Shown in pieces: positions 1 through 15,800 of a stretch of 64,000 nucleotides of DNA (position 1 is its first letter; each line of letters opens with the position of its first letter). The DNA lies in contig NC_045144.1 in the NCBI RefSeq assembly GCF_008831285.2, positions 248,001-312,000 on the forward strand, written 5' to 3'. Origin of the DNA: Nymphaea colorata (Eukaryota > Streptophyta > Magnoliopsida > Nymphaeales > Nymphaeaceae). Position numbers and translations under genes: made by a program. The notes under the pieces are model-generated. The model searched no databases. It had not been told where the DNA came from and saw only the letters and a program-made list of their open reading frames with translations.

Positions 1-404
1 ACTTGTAGTCACGTCTATATTAAAAGATTTTGTAGATTGAAATCACAAGTTTGTATGAAAATGAATGAGATTCGAGTCATTCATTTGGTGTCTTATAGTT
101 AACTTTATGTGTTTATCTTGTTATTACATTTATAATGAACGATTTAAATGATTGAAATCACAAGTTCATATGGGTACAAATGAGATCTACACATTAGTTT
201 GATCCCTTGTAATTAGTCTAATGAGTTGGACTTGTAGTTACATCTATAATGAACGATCTAAGAGATTGATATGACAAGCTCGTATCAATATGAATGAGAT
301 TTAATTGATTCATTTGATGACACATATTTAATTGAATATGCTTAACTTGGTGTTACATCTACATTCAATGATTTAGTGGATAGAAATCACAAGTTTGTAT
401 GAAT
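1..404 (-). repeat. Satellite block S1, reversed monomers
   Basis: Tandem monomers of about 115 bp in reverse orientation: the core reads ATTGAAATCACAAGT, the complement of the core word seen in the following blocks. No reading frame of useful length is open in any frame. The block continues off the left edge of the window. It closely matches the sequence starting at 30,833 (same order of words, scattered substitutions), so it is one end of a duplicated segment. The orientation flips at about 400-405, inside a monomer. Confidence 0.93.
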
Positions 405-3400
405 GTAACAACAAGTCAAGCACATTCAATTAAATATGTGTGATCAAAAGAATCACTTAAATCCCACTCATGTTGATAGGAACATGTGATTTCGATCCCT
501 TAAATCGTTCAATGTAGATGTAGCAAGAAGTTAAACTCGTTGGATTAAATACAAGAGATCAAACAAATGCATTGATCACATTTGTATCCATATAAACTTG
601 TGATTTCAACGATTCAAATCATTCATTATGATTGTAATAATAAGTAAAACACATTATTTTTACAATAAGGCATCAAATGAATGACTTTAATATCATTCAT
701 CTTCATACAAAGTTGTGATTTCAATCCACTAAATCGTTCAATATGGATGTAACAACAAATTGAGCACATTCAATTAAGTGTGTGTGATCAAATGAATCAA
801 TTTGATCCCACTTTTATTAATACAAACCTGTGATTTCAATCCCTTAGATCATTCATTATATATGTAACAACAAGTTCAACTGTTTGGATTAACTACAAGT
901 GATCAAACTAATGTATAGATCCCATTTGTGTACATATGAACTTGTGATTTCAATCATTTAAATCATTCATTATAGATGTAATAACAAGTGAGACATATTA
1001 GATTAAATATAACTGAGCAACTGAATCACTTGAATTTCATTCATTTTCATTTAAACTTGTGATTTCAATCCACTAAATCATTCAATATGGATGTAACAAC
1101 AAGTCAAGCACATTCAATTAAATATGTGTGATCAAAAGAATCACTTAAATCCCACTCGTGTTGATAGGAACATGTGATTTCGATCCCTTAAATCGTTCAC
1201 TATAGATGTAGCAAGAAGTTGAACTCGTTGGATTAAATACAATGGATCAAACAAATTCAATGATCCCATTTGTATCCATATAAACTTGTGATTTCACTCA
1301 TTTAAATAATTCATTATAAACACTATAACAAGTGAAACACATTAGATTAACTTATAAGTTGACTCTCATTAATTTTCATACAAACTTGTGATGTCAATCC
1401 ACTAAATCATTCCATATGGATCTAACAATAAGTTAACATATTCAATTAAATATGCCTGATCAAATGAAAGAATCACTTAAATCTCACTCGTATAGATACA
1501 AGCGTGTGATTTCAATCCCTTAAGTTGTTCACTATAGCAAGTTCATCTCTTTGTATTAACTACAAGGGATCAAACTTATGCATAGATCCCATTTGTATCC
1601 ATATGAACTTGTGATTTCAATCATTTAAATCATTCATTACAAATATAATAACAAGTGAAACACATTAGATTAACTACAAGTGATCAAATGACTGACTTCA
1701 ATCTCGCTCATTTTCATAAAAACTTGTGATTTCAATTCACTAGATCATTGAATAGATGTAACAATAGTTAAGTACATTCAATTAACTATGTGAGATCAAT
1801 TGAATCTCTTAAATCCTTCTCCAACTGATATGAATTTGTGATTTCAATCCCCTAGCTATAGATGTCACGACAAATTCAACTCATTATATTAAATACAAGA
1901 GATTAAACAAATGCATTAATCCCTTTTGTATCCATATAAACTTGTGATTTCAATGATTTAAATCATTCATTATGATTGTGATAACAAGTAAAACACATTA
2001 TTTTTACTATAAGGCATCAAATGAATTACTTGAATATCATTCATTTTCAAACAAACTTGTGATTTCAATACACTTGTTCAATATGGTTGTAACAATAAAT
2101 TGAGCACATTCAATTAAGTGTGTGTGATCAAATGAATCAATTTGATCCCACTTTTATTAATACAAGCCTGTTATTTCAATCCCTTAGATCATTAATTATA
2201 GATGTAACATCAAGTTCAATTGATTGGATTAACTACAAGGGATCAAATTAATGCATAGATCTCATTTGTATACATATGAACTTGTGATTTCAATCATTTA
2301 AATCATTCATTATAAATGTGAAAAGAAGTGAGACACATTAGATTAAATATAAGTGAGCAAATCAATCACTTGAATTTCATTAATTTTCATTTAAACTTGT
2401 GATTTCAATCCACTAAATTATTCAATATCGATGTAACAACAAGTAAAGCACATTCAATTAAATATGTGTGATCAAAATAATCACTTAAATCTCACTCGTG
2501 TTGATAGGCACATGTGATTTCGATCCCTTAAATCGTTCACTATAGATGTAGCAAGAAGTTAAACTCGTTGGGTTAAATACAATGGATCAAACAAATTCAT
2601 TGATCCCATTTGGATCCATATAAACTTGTGATTTCAATCATTTAAATAATTCAATATAAACATTATAACAAGTGAAACACATTATATTAACTATAAGAGA
2701 TCATATGAGTGACTTGAATGTCATTCATTTTCATACAAACTTGTGATATCAAACCACTAAATCATTCAATATGGATCTAACAATAAGTTAACACATTCAA
2801 TTAAATATGCCTAATCAAATGAAAGAATCACTTAAATCTAACTCGTATAGATACAAGCGTGTGATTTCAATCCCTTACATTGTTAACTATAGATGTAACC
2901 ACAAGTTCAACTCATTGTATTAACTACAAGGGATCAAACTTATGCATAGATCTCATTTCTATCCATATGAACTTGTGATTTCAATAATTTAAATCTTTCA
3001 TTACAAATATAATAATAAGTGAAACACATTAGATTAACTACAACTGATCAAATGAATGACTTCAGTCGCGCTCATTTTCATAGAAACTTGTGATTTCAAT
3101 TCACTAGATCATCGAATAGATGTAACAATAGTTAAGTACATTCAATTAACTATGTGAGATCAATTAAATCTCTTAAATCCTACTCCAATTGATATGAATT
3201 TGTGATTTCAATCTCCTAGATCGTTCCCTATAGATGTGACAATAAATTCAACTCATTATATTAAATACAAGAGATTAAACACATGCATTAATCCCATTTG
3301 TATTCATATAAACTTGTGATTTCAATGATTTAAATCATTCATTAAGATTGTAACAATAAATTGAGCACATTCAATTAAGTGTGTGTGATCAAATGAATCA

Positions 3401-3655
3401 ATTTGATGCCACTTTCATTAATACAAGCATGTGATTTCAATCCCTTAGATCATTCAGTATAGATGTAACAACAAGTTCAACTGATTGTATTAACTATAAG
3501 GGATCAAACTAATGCATAGATCTCATTTGTATACATATGAACTTGTGATTTCAATCATTTAAATCATTCATTATAAATGTAATAAGAAGTGAGACACATT
3601 AGATTAAATATAAGTGAGCAAATTAATCACTTGAATGTCATTGATTTTCATTTAA
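405..3655 (+). repeat. Satellite block S2, forward monomers in A-B-C trimers
   Basis: About 28 forward monomers, each opening with a version of ACTTGTGATTTCAAT. Core starts measured at 596, 711, 826, 940 and 1,055 give spacings of 114-115 bp. Three monomer types alternate and are told apart by what follows the core: A (CATTTAAATCATTC), B (CCACTAAATCATTC) and C (CCCTTAGATCGTTC), making a trimer of about 345 bp. Copies are clearly diverged from each other, in contrast to the HOR array downstream. The block is repeated at about 31,236-34,455 with single-monomer gains and losses. Stops in every frame make coding very unlikely. Confidence 0.93.
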
Positions 3656-3882
3656 ACTAAAATCAGAAGTTTATATGGATATAAATGAGATGTATACATT
3701 AGTTTATAGTTACATCTATAGTGAATGATCTAAATGATTGAAATAACAAGTTCGTAACAATACGAGTGGTATTTAAGTTATTCATTTGATTACGTATGCT
3801 TAATTGAATGTGCTAACTTGTTGTTACATTCATATTGAATGAATTAGTGTATTGAAATCACAATTTTGTAAGAAAATGAATG
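3656..3882 (-). repeat. Satellite block S3, short inverted segment
   Basis: About 230 bp of the same satellite in reverse orientation. The left junction (AAACTAAAATCAGAAG) is shared with the copy at about 34,460. The right junction, at about 3,882, is where this copy leaves the paralogous sequence and the forward HOR array begins. Confidence 0.88.
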
Positions 3883-6800
3883 ATATTGTGTGATCAAAAG
3901 AATCACTTAAATTCCACTCGTAATGATAGGAACTTGTGATTTCATTCCTTAAATCGTTCGCTACAGATGTAACAAGAAGTTAAACTCGTTGGATTATTTA
4001 AATGGATCAATGATTTAATCATTCATTATCAATGTAACAACAAGTGAGACACATTATATTAAATATAAGCAAGCAAATGAATCACTTGATTCTCATTCAT
4101 TTTCTTTTAAGCTTGTGATTTCAGTCTACTAAATCATTCAATACGGATGTAACAACAAGTAAGGCACATTCAACTAAATATGCGTCATGAAAAGCATCAC
4201 TTAAACCAACTCGCATTGATAGGAACTTGTGATTCCATCTCTTAAATTGTTCCCTATGTATGTAACAAGAAGTTAAGCTCATTGCATTAGATACAAGGGA
4301 TTAAACAAATGCATTGGTCTCATTTCTATCCATATAAACTAGTGATTTAAATAATTCATTATAGACATTGTAACAAGCAAAACATATTAGATTAACTATA
4401 AAGATCATATGAACGCGTTGAATCTGATTGATTTTCATACAAACATGTGATTTCAATCCACTAAATCATTGAATGTGAAAGAAACAACAAGTTAACCACA
4501 TTCAATTAAATATGTGTGATCAATTAAATCTCTCTCATATTGATACGAACTTGTGATTTCAATGTCTTAGATCGTTCATTAGAAATATAAATACGTGTTC
4601 AACTTATTGGATTAACTACAAGGGATAAAACTAATGCATAGATCCAATTTGTATCTATATGAACCTGTGATTGGAATCATTTAAATCATTCGTTGTATAT
4701 GTAATAACAAGTGAAACAGATTATGTTTACTGTGATTGAGCAAATGAATCACTTGAATCTCGTTCTTTTCATTTAAACTTGTGATTTCAATCCACTAAAT
4801 CATTCAATATGAATTAACAACATGTTAAGCATATTCAATTTGATATGCGTGATCAAATGAATCAATTAAATCCCACTATTATTCATACGAACTTGTAATT
4901 TCTTTCCTTTAAATCATTCGTTATAGATGCAGCAACAAGTTCAACTGAATGGATTAACTACACTGTTCTAACTAACGCATATATAGATATGAACTTGTGA
5001 TTTCAATCATTCATTATAGATGTAATAACAAGTGAGACACATTACATTAAATATAAGTGAGCAAATGAATTACTTGAATCTCATTCATTTTCTTTTGAAT
5101 TTGTGATTTCTATCTACTAAATCATTCAATATGGATGTAACAACAAGTTAAGCACGTTCAATTAAATATGGGTGATCAAAAATTCCTTAAATCCCACTGG
5201 TATTGATACAAACTTGTGATTTCATCCTAAATCGTTCACTATGGATGTAACAAGAATTAAACTTGCATAGATAAAACAAAAAACGTATATCATTAAATCA
5301 TTTATGCATTTTAACAGGTATGATACAAATGACATTAATGCACTATGGATTAACAAAATTTAATTTCATTGATGTAAATCATTCATTTGTATATGTTGGA
5401 TTTTATTCATTTAAATCGTTCATTATAGACATTGTAACAAGCAAGACATATTAGATTAACTATAAAGGGACCATATGAACGAGTTGAATCTCATTGATAT
5501 TCATACAAACTTGTGATTTCAATCCACTAAATCATTTAATACGTATTAATAAAATGTTATACACATTTAATTTAATATGTGTGATCAAATAAATCAATTA
5601 AATCCCACTATTATTGACACAAACTTGTGATTTCTTTTCCTTAGATCATTCATCATAGATGTAACAACAAGTTCAACTGATTGGATTAACTACAAGGGGT
5701 GTAACTAAGGTAATGATCCCATTTACATACATATGAACTTGTGATTTCAATCATTAAAATCATTCATTATATATGTAATAACAAGTGAGACACATTAGAT
5801 TAAATATGAGTGAGCAAATCAATCACTTGAATCTCATTCATTTTCTTTTAATCTTGTGATTTCAATTCACTATATCATTTAATATGGATGTAATAACAAG
5901 TTAAGCACATTGAATTAAATATGTGTGATCAAAAGAATCACTTAAATTCCACTCGTAATGATAGGAACTTGTGATTTTCATTCCTTAAATCGTTCGCTAC
6001 AGATGTAACAAGAAGTTAAACTCGTTGGATTATTTAAATTGTGATTCAATCATTTAAATCATTCATTATCAATGTAACAACAAGTGAGACACATTATATT
6101 AAATATAAGCAAGCAAATGAATCACTTGATTCTCATTCATTTTCTTTTAAGCTTGTGATTTCAGTCTACTAAATCATTCAATACGGATGTAACAACAAGT
6201 AAGGCACATTCAACTAAATATGCGTCATGAAAAGCATCACTTAAACCAACTCGCATTGATAGGAACTTGTGATTCCATCTCTTAAATTGTTCCCTATGTA
6301 TGTAACAAGAAGTTAAGCTCATTGCATTAGATACAGGGATTAAACAAATGCATTGGTCTCATTTCTATCCATATAAACTAGTGATTTAAATAATTCATTA
6401 TAGACATTGTAACAAGCAAAACATATTAGATTAACTATAAAGGATCATATGAACGCGTTGAATCTGATTGATTTTCATACAAACATGTGATTTCAATCCA
6501 CTAAATCATTGAATGTGAAAGAAACAACAAGTTAACCACATTCAATTAAATATGTGTGATCAATTAAATCTCTCTCATATTGATACGAACTTGTGATTTC
6601 AATGTCTTAGATCGTTCATTAGAAATATAAATACGTGTTCAACTTATTGGATTAACTACAAGGGATAAAACTAATGCATAGATCCAATTTGTATCTATAT
6701 GAACCTGTGATTGGAATCATTTAAATCATTCGTTGTATATGTAATAACAAGTGAAACAGATTATGTTTACTGTGATTGAGCAAATGAATCACTTGAATCT

Positions 6801-9800
6801 CGTTCTTTTTCATTTAAACTTGTGATTTCAATCCACTAAATCATTCAATATGAATTAACAACATGTTAAGCATATTCAATTTGATATGCGTGATCAAATG
6901 AATCAATTAAATCCCACTATTATTCATACGAACTTGTAATTTCTTTCCTTTAAATCATTCGTTATAGATGCAGCAACAAGTTCAACTGAATGGATTAACT
7001 ACACTGTTCTAACTAACGCATATATAGATATGAACTTGTGATTTCAATCATTCATTATAGATGTAATAACAAGTGAGACACATTACATTAAATATAAGTG
7101 AGCAAATGAATTACTTGAATCTCATTCATTTTCTTTTGAATTTGTGATTTCTATCTACTAAATCATTCAATATGGATGTAACAACAAGTTAAGCACGTTC
7201 AATTAAATATGGGTGATCAAAAGAATTCCTTAAATCCCACTGGTATTGATACAAACTTGTGATTTCATCCCTTAAATCGTTCACTATGGATGTAACAAGA
7301 ATTTAAACTTTTGCATTAGATGAAAGGGATCAAATAAATGCACTGGTCCCATTTGTATCCATGTAAACTCGTGATTTTATTCATTTAAATCGTTCTTTAT
7401 AGACATTGTAACAAGCAAGACATATTAGATTAACTATAAGGGACCATATGAACGAGTTGAATCTCATTGATATTCATACAAACTTGTGATTTCAATCCAC
7501 TAAATCATTTAATACGTATTAATAAAATGTTATACACATTTAATTTAATATGTGTGATCAAATAAATCAATTAAATCCCACTATTATTGACACAAACTTG
7601 TGATTTCTTTTCCTTAGATCATTCATCATAGATGTAACAACAAGTTCAACTGATTGGATTAACTACAAGGGGTGTAACTAAGGTAATGATCCCATTTACA
7701 TACATATGAACTTGTGATTTCAATCATTAAAATCATTCATTATATATGTAATAACAAGTGAGACACATTAGATTAAATATGAGTGAGCAAATCAATCACT
7801 TGAATCTCATTCATTTTCTTTTAATCTTGTGATTTCAATTCACTATATCATTTAATATGGATGTAATAACAAGTTAAGCACATTGAATTAAATATGTGTG
7901 ATCAAAAGAATCACTTAAATTCCACTCGTAATGATAGGAACTTGTGATTTTCATTCCTTAAATCGTTCGCTACAGATGTAACAAGAAGTTAAACTCGTTG
8001 GATTATTTAAATGTGATTCAATCATTTAAATCATTCATTATCAATGTAACAACAAGTGAGACACATTATATTAAATATAAGCAAGCAAATGAATCACTTG
8101 ATTCTCATTCATTTTCTTTTAAGCTTGTGATTTCAGTCTACTAAATCATTCAATACGGATGTAACAACAAGTAAGGCACATTCAACTAAATATGCGTCAT
8201 GAAAAGCATCACTTAAACCAACTCGCATTGATAGGAACTTGTGATTCCATCTCTTAAATTGTTCCCTATGTATGTAACAAGAAGTTAAGCTCATTGCATT
8301 AGATACAAGGGATTAAACAAATGCATTGGTCTCATTTCTATCCATATAAACTAGTGATTTAAATAATTCATTATAGACATTGTAACAAGCAAAACATATT
8401 AGATTAACTATAAAGGATCATATGAACGCGTTGAATCTGATTGATTTTCATACAAACATGTGATTTCAATCCACTAAATCATTGAATGTGAAAGAAACAA
8501 CAAGTTAACCACATTCAATTAAATATGTGTGATCAATTAAATCTCTCTCATATTGATACGAACTTGTGATTTCAATGTCTTAGATCGTTCATTAGAAATA
8601 TAAATACGTGTTCAACTTATTGGATTAACTACAAGGGATAAAACTAATGCATAGATCCAATTTGTATCTATATGAACCTGTGATTGGAATCATTTAAATC
8701 ATTCGTTGTATATGTAATAACAAGTGAAACAGATTATGTTTACTGTGATTGAGCAAATGAATCACTTGAATCTCGTTCTTTTTCATTTAAACTTGTGATT
8801 TCAATCCACTAAATCATTCAATATGAATTAACAACATGTTAAGCATATTCAATTTGATATGCGTGATCAAATGAATCAATTAAATCCCACTATTATTCAT
8901 ACGAACTTGTAATTTCTTTCCTTTAAATCATTCGTTATAGATGCAGCAACAAGTTCAACTGAATGGATTAACTACACTGTTCTAACTAACGCATATATAG
9001 ATATGAACTTGTGATTTCAATCATTCATTATAGATGTAATAACAAGTGAGACACATTACATTAAATATAAGTGAGCAAATGAATTACTTGAATCTCATTC
9101 ATTTTCTTTTGAATTTGTGATTTCTATCTACTAAATCATTCAATATGGATGTAACAACAAGTTAAGCACGTTCAATTAAATATGGGTGATCAAAAGAATT
9201 CCTTAAATCCCACTGGTATTGATACAAACTTGTGATTTCATCCCTTAAATCGTTCACTATGGATGTAACAAGAATTTAAACTTTTGCATTAGATGAAAGG
9301 GATCAAATAAATGCACTGGTCCCATTTGTATCCATGTAAACTCGTGATTTTATTCATTTAAATCGTTCATTATAGACATTGTAACAAGCAAGACATATTA
9401 GATTAACTATAAGGGACCATATGAACGAGTTGAATCTCATTGATATTCATACAAACTTGTGATTTCAATCCACTAAATCATTTAATACGTATTAATAAAA
9501 TGTTATACACATTTAATTTAATATGTGTGATCAAATAAATCAATTAAATCCCACTATTATTGACACAAACTTGTGATTTCTTTTCCTTAGATCATTCATC
9601 ATAGATGTAACAACAAGTTCAACTGATTGGATTAACTACAAGGGGTGTAACTAAGGTAATGATCCCATTTACATACATATGAACTTGTGATTTCAATCAT
9701 TAAAATCATTCATTATATATGTAATAACAAGTGAGACACATTAGATTAAATATGAGTGAGCAAATCAATCACTTGAATCTCATTCATTTTCTTTTAATCT

Positions 9801-12800
9801 TGTGATTTCAATTCACTATATCATTTAATATGGATGTAATAACAAGTTAAGCACATTGAATTAAATATGTGTGATCAAAAGAATCACTTAAATTCCACTC
9901 GTAATGATAGGAACTTGTGATTTTCATTCCTTAAATCGTTCGCTACAGATGTAACAAGAAGTTAAACTCGTTGGATTATTTAAAAGAGATCAAACAATTG
10001 TGATTTCAATCATTCATTATCAATGTAACAACAAGTGAGACACATTATATTAAATATAAGCAAGCAAATGAATCACTTGATTCTCATTCATTTTCTTTTA
10101 AGCTTGTGATTTCAGTCTACTAAATCATTCAATACGGATGTAACAACAAGTAAGGCACATTCAACTAAATATGCGTCATGAAAAGCATCACTTAAACCAA
10201 CTCGCATTGATAGGAACTTGTGATTCCATCTCTTAAATTGTTCCCTATGTATGTAACAAGAAGTTAAGCTCATTGCATTAGATACAAGGGATTAAACAAA
10301 TGCATTGGTCTCATTTCTATCCATATAAACTAGTGATTTAAATAATTCATTATAGACATTGTAACAAGCAAAACATATTAGATTAACTATAAAGATCATA
10401 TGAACGCGTTGAATCTGATTGATTTTCATACAAACATGTGATTTCAATCCACTAAATCATTGAATGTGAAAGAAACAACAAGTTAACCACATTCAATTAA
10501 ATATGTGTGATCAATTAAATCTCTCTCATATTGATACGAACTTGTGATTTCAATGTCTTAGATCGTTCATTAGAAATATAAATACGTGTTCAACTTATTG
10601 GATTAACTACAAGGGATAAAACTAATGCATAGATCCAATTTGTATCTATATGAACCTGTGATTGGAATCATTTAAATCATTCGTTGTATATGTAATAACA
10701 AGTGAAACAGATTATGTTTACTGTGATTGAGCAAATGAATCACTTGAATCTCGTTCTTTTTCATTTAAACTTGTGATTTCAATCCACTAAATCATTCAAT
10801 ATGAATTAACAACATGTTAAGCATATTCAATTTGATATGCGTGATCAAATGAATCAATTAAATCCCACTATTATTCATACGAACTTGTAATTTCTTTCCT
10901 TTAAATCATTCGTTATAGATGCAGCAACAAGTTCAACTGAATGGATTAACTACACTGTTCTAACTAACGCATATATAGATATGAACTTGTGATTTCAATC
11001 ATTCATTATAGATGTAATAACAAGTGAGACACATTACATTAAATATAAGTGAGCAAATGAATTACTTGAATCTCATTCATTTTCTTTTGAATTTGTGATT
11101 TCTATCTACTAAATCATTCAATATGGATGTAACAACAAGTTAAGCACGTTCAATTAAATATGGGTGATCAAAAGAATTCCTTAAATCCCACTGGTATTGA
11201 TACAAACTTGTGATTTCATCCCTTAAATCGTTCACTATGGATGTAACAAGAATTTAAACTTTTGCATTAGATGAAAGGGATCAAATAAATGCACTGGCCC
11301 ATTTGTATCCATGTAAACTCGTGATTTTATTCATTTAAATCGTTCATTATAGACATTGTAACAAGCAAGACATATTAGATTAACTATAAGGGACCATATG
11401 AACGAGTTGAATCTCATTGATATTCATACAAACTTGTGATTTCAATCCACTAAATCATTTAATACGTATTAATAAAATGTTATACACATTTAATTTAATA
11501 TGTGTGATCAAATAAATCAATTAAATCCCACTATTATTGACACAAACTTGTGATTTCTTTTCCTTAGATCATTCATCATAGATGTAACAACAAGTTCAAC
11601 TGATTGGATTAACTACAAGGGGTGTAACTAAGGTAATGATCCCATTTACATACATATGAACTTGTGATTTCAATCATTAAAATCATTCATTATATATGTA
11701 ATAACAAGTGAGACACATTAGATTAAATATGAGTGAGCAAATCAATCACTTGAATCTCATTCATTTTCTTTTAATCTTGTGATTTCAATTCACTATATCA
11801 TTTAATATGGATGTAATAACAAGTTAAGCACATTGAATTAAATATGTGTGATCAAAAGAATCACTTAAATTCCACTCGTAATGATAGGAACTTGTGATTT
11901 TCATTCCTTAAATCGTTCGCTACAGATGTAACAAGAAGTTAAACTCGTTGGATTATTTAAAAGAGATCAAACAATTGTGATTTCAATCATTCATTATCAA
12001 TGTAACAACAAGTGAGACACATTATATTAAATATAAGCAAGCAAATGAATCACTTGATTCTCATTCATTTTCTTTTAAGCTTGTGATTTCAGTCTACTAA
12101 ATCATTCAATACGGATGTAACAACAAGTAAGGCACATTCAACTAAATATGCGTCATGAAAAGCATCACTTAAACCAACTCGCATTGATAGGAACTTGTGA
12201 TTCCATCTCTTAAATTGTTCCCTATGTATGTAACAAGAAGTTAAGCTCATTGCATTAGATACAAGGGATTAAACAAATGCATTGGTCTCATTTCTATCCA
12301 TATAAACTAGTGATTTAAATAATTCATTATAGACATTGTAACAAGCAAAACATATTAGATTAACTATAAATGATCATATGAACGCGTTGAATCTGATTGA
12401 TTTTCATACAAACATGTGATTTCAATCCACTAAATCATTGAATGTGAAAGAAACAACAAGTTAACCACATTCAATTAAATATGTGTGATCAATTAAATCT
12501 CTCTCATATTGATACGAACTTGTGATTTCAATGTCTTAGATCGTTCATTAGAAATATAAATACGTGTTCAACTTATTGGATTAACTACAAGGGATAAAAC
12601 TAATGCATAGATCCAATTTGTATCTATATGAACCTGTGATTGGAATCATTTAAATCATTCGTTGTATATGTAATAACAAGTGAAACAGATTATGTTTACT
12701 GTGATTGAGCAAATGAATCACTTGAATCTCGTTCTTTTTCATTTAAACTTGTGATTTCAATCCACTAAATCATTCAATATGAATTAACAACATGTTAAGC

Positions 12801-15800
12801 ATATTCAATTTGATATGCGTGATCAAATGAATCAATTAAATCCCACTATTATTCATACGAACTTGTAATTTCTTTCCTTTAAATCATTCGTTATAGATGC
12901 AGCAACAAGTTCAACTGAATGGATTAACTACACTGTTCTAACTAACGCATATATAGATATGAACTTGTGATTTCAATCATTCATTATAGATGTAATAACA
13001 AGTGAGACACATTACATTAAATATAAGTGAGCAAATGAATTACTTGAATCTCATTCATTTTCTTTTGAATTTGTGATTTCTATCTACTAAATCATTCAAT
13101 ATGGATGTAACAACAAGTTAAGCACGTTCAATTAAATATGGGTGATCAAAAGAATTCCTTAAATCCCACTGGTATTGATACAAACTTGTGATTTCATCCC
13201 TTAAATCGTTCACTATGGATGTAACAAGAATTTAAACTTTTGCATTAGATGAAAGGGATCAAATAAATGCACTGGCCCATTTGTATCCATGTAAACTCGT
13301 GATTTTATTCATTTAAATCGTTCATTATAGACATTGTAACAAGCAAGACATATTAGATTAACTATAAGGGACCATATGAACGAGTTGAATCTCATTGATA
13401 TTCATACAAACTTGTGATTTCAATCCACTAAATCATTTAATACGTATTAATAAAATGTTATACACATTTAATTTAATATGTGTGATCAAATAAATCAATT
13501 AAATCCCACTATTATTGACACAAACTTGTGATTTCTTTTCCTTAGATCATTCATCATAGATGTAACAACAAGTTCAACTGATTCGATTAACTACAAGGGG
13601 TGTAACTAAGGTAATGATCCCATTTACATACATATGAACTTGTGATTTCAATCATTAAAATCATTCATTATATATGTAATAACAAGTGAGACACATTAGA
13701 TTAAATATGAGTGAGCAAATCAATCACTTGAATCTCATTCATTTTCTTTTAATCTTGTGATTTCAATTCACTATATCATTAATATGGATGTAATAACAAG
13801 TTAAGCACATTGAATTAAATATGTGTGATCAAAAGAATCACTTAAATTCTACTCGTAATGATAGGAACTTGTGATTTTCATTCCTTAAATCGTTCGCTAC
13901 AGATGTAACAAGAAGTTAAACTCGTTGGATTATTTAAAAGAGATCAAACAAATTGTGATTTCAATCATTCATTATCAATGTAACAACAAGTGAGACACAT
14001 TATATTAAATATAAGCAAGCAAATGAATCACTTGATTCTCATTCATTTTCTTTTAAGCTGTGATTTCAGTCTACTAAATCATTCAATACGGATGTAACAA
14101 CAAGTAAGGACATTCAACTAAATATGCGTCATGAAAAGCATCACTTAAACCAACTCGCATTGATAGGAACTTGTGATTCCATCTCTTAAATTGTTCCCTA
14201 TGTATGTAACAAGAAGTTAAGCTCATTGCATTAGATACAAGGGATTAAACAAATGCATTGGTCTCATTTCTATCCATATAAACTAGTGATTTAAATAATT
14301 CATTATAGACATTGTAACAAGCAAAACATATTAGATTAACTATAAATGATCATATGAACGCGTTGAATCTGATTGATTTTCATACAAACATGTGATTTCA
14401 ATCCACTAAATCATTGAATGTGAAAGAAACAACAAGTTAACCACATTCAATTAAATATGTGTGATCAATTAAATCTCTCTCATATTGATACGAACTTGTG
14501 ATTTCATGTCTTAGATCGTTCATTAGAAATATAAATACGTGTTCAACTTATTGGATTGAGCAAAGGATAAAACAGATGCATAGATCCAATTTGTATCTAT
14601 ATGAACATGTGATTGGAATCATTTAAATCATTCGTTGTATATGTAATAACAAGTGAAACAGATTATGTTTACTGTGATTGAGCAAATGAATCACTTGAAT
14701 CTCGTTCTTTTTCATTTAAACTTGTGATTTCAATCCACTAAATCATTCAATATGAATTAACAACATGTTAAGCATATTCAATTTGATATGCGTGATCAAA
14801 TGAATCAATTAAATCCCACTATTATTCATACGAACTTGTAATTTCTTTCCTTTAAATCATTCGTTATAGATGCAGCAACAAGTTCAACTGAATGGATTAA
14901 CTACACTGTTCTAACTAACGCATATATAGATATGAACTTGTGATTTCAATCATTCATTATAGATGTAATAAGAAGTGAGACACATTACATTAAATATAAG
15001 TGAGCAAATGAATTACTTGAATCTCATTCATTTTCTTTTGAATTTGTGATTTCTATCTACTAAATCATTCAATATGGATGTAACAACAAGTTAAGCACGT
15101 TCAATTAAATATGGGTGATCAAAAGAATTCCTTAAATCCCACTGGTATTGATACAAACTTGTGATTTCATCCCTTAAATCGTTCACTATGGACGTAACAA
15201 GAATTTAAACTTTTGCATAGATGAAAGGGATCAAATAAATGCACTGGACCCATTTGTATCCATCTAAACTCGTGATTTTATTCATTTAAATCGTTCATTA
15301 TAGACATTGTAACAAGCAAGACATATTAGATTAACTATAAGGGACCATATGAACGAGTTGAATCTCATTGATATTCATACAAACTTGTGATTTCAATCCA
15401 CTAAATCATTTAATACGTATTAATAAAATGTTATACACATTTAATTTAATATGTGTGATCAAATAAATCAATTAAATCCCACTATTATTGACACAAACTT
15501 GTGATTTCTTTTCCTTAGATCATTCATCATAGATGTAACAACAAGTTCAACTGATTCGATTAACTACAAGGGGTGTAACTAAGGTAATGATCCCATTTAC
15601 ATACATATGAACTTGTGATTTCAATCATTAAAATCATTCATTACATATGTAATAACAGTGAGACACATTAGATTAAATATGAGTGAGCAAATCAATCACT
15701 TGAATCTCATTCATTTTCTTTTAATCTTGTGATTTCAATTCACTATATCATAAATATGGATGTAATAACAAGTTAAGCACATTGAATTAAATATGTGTGA

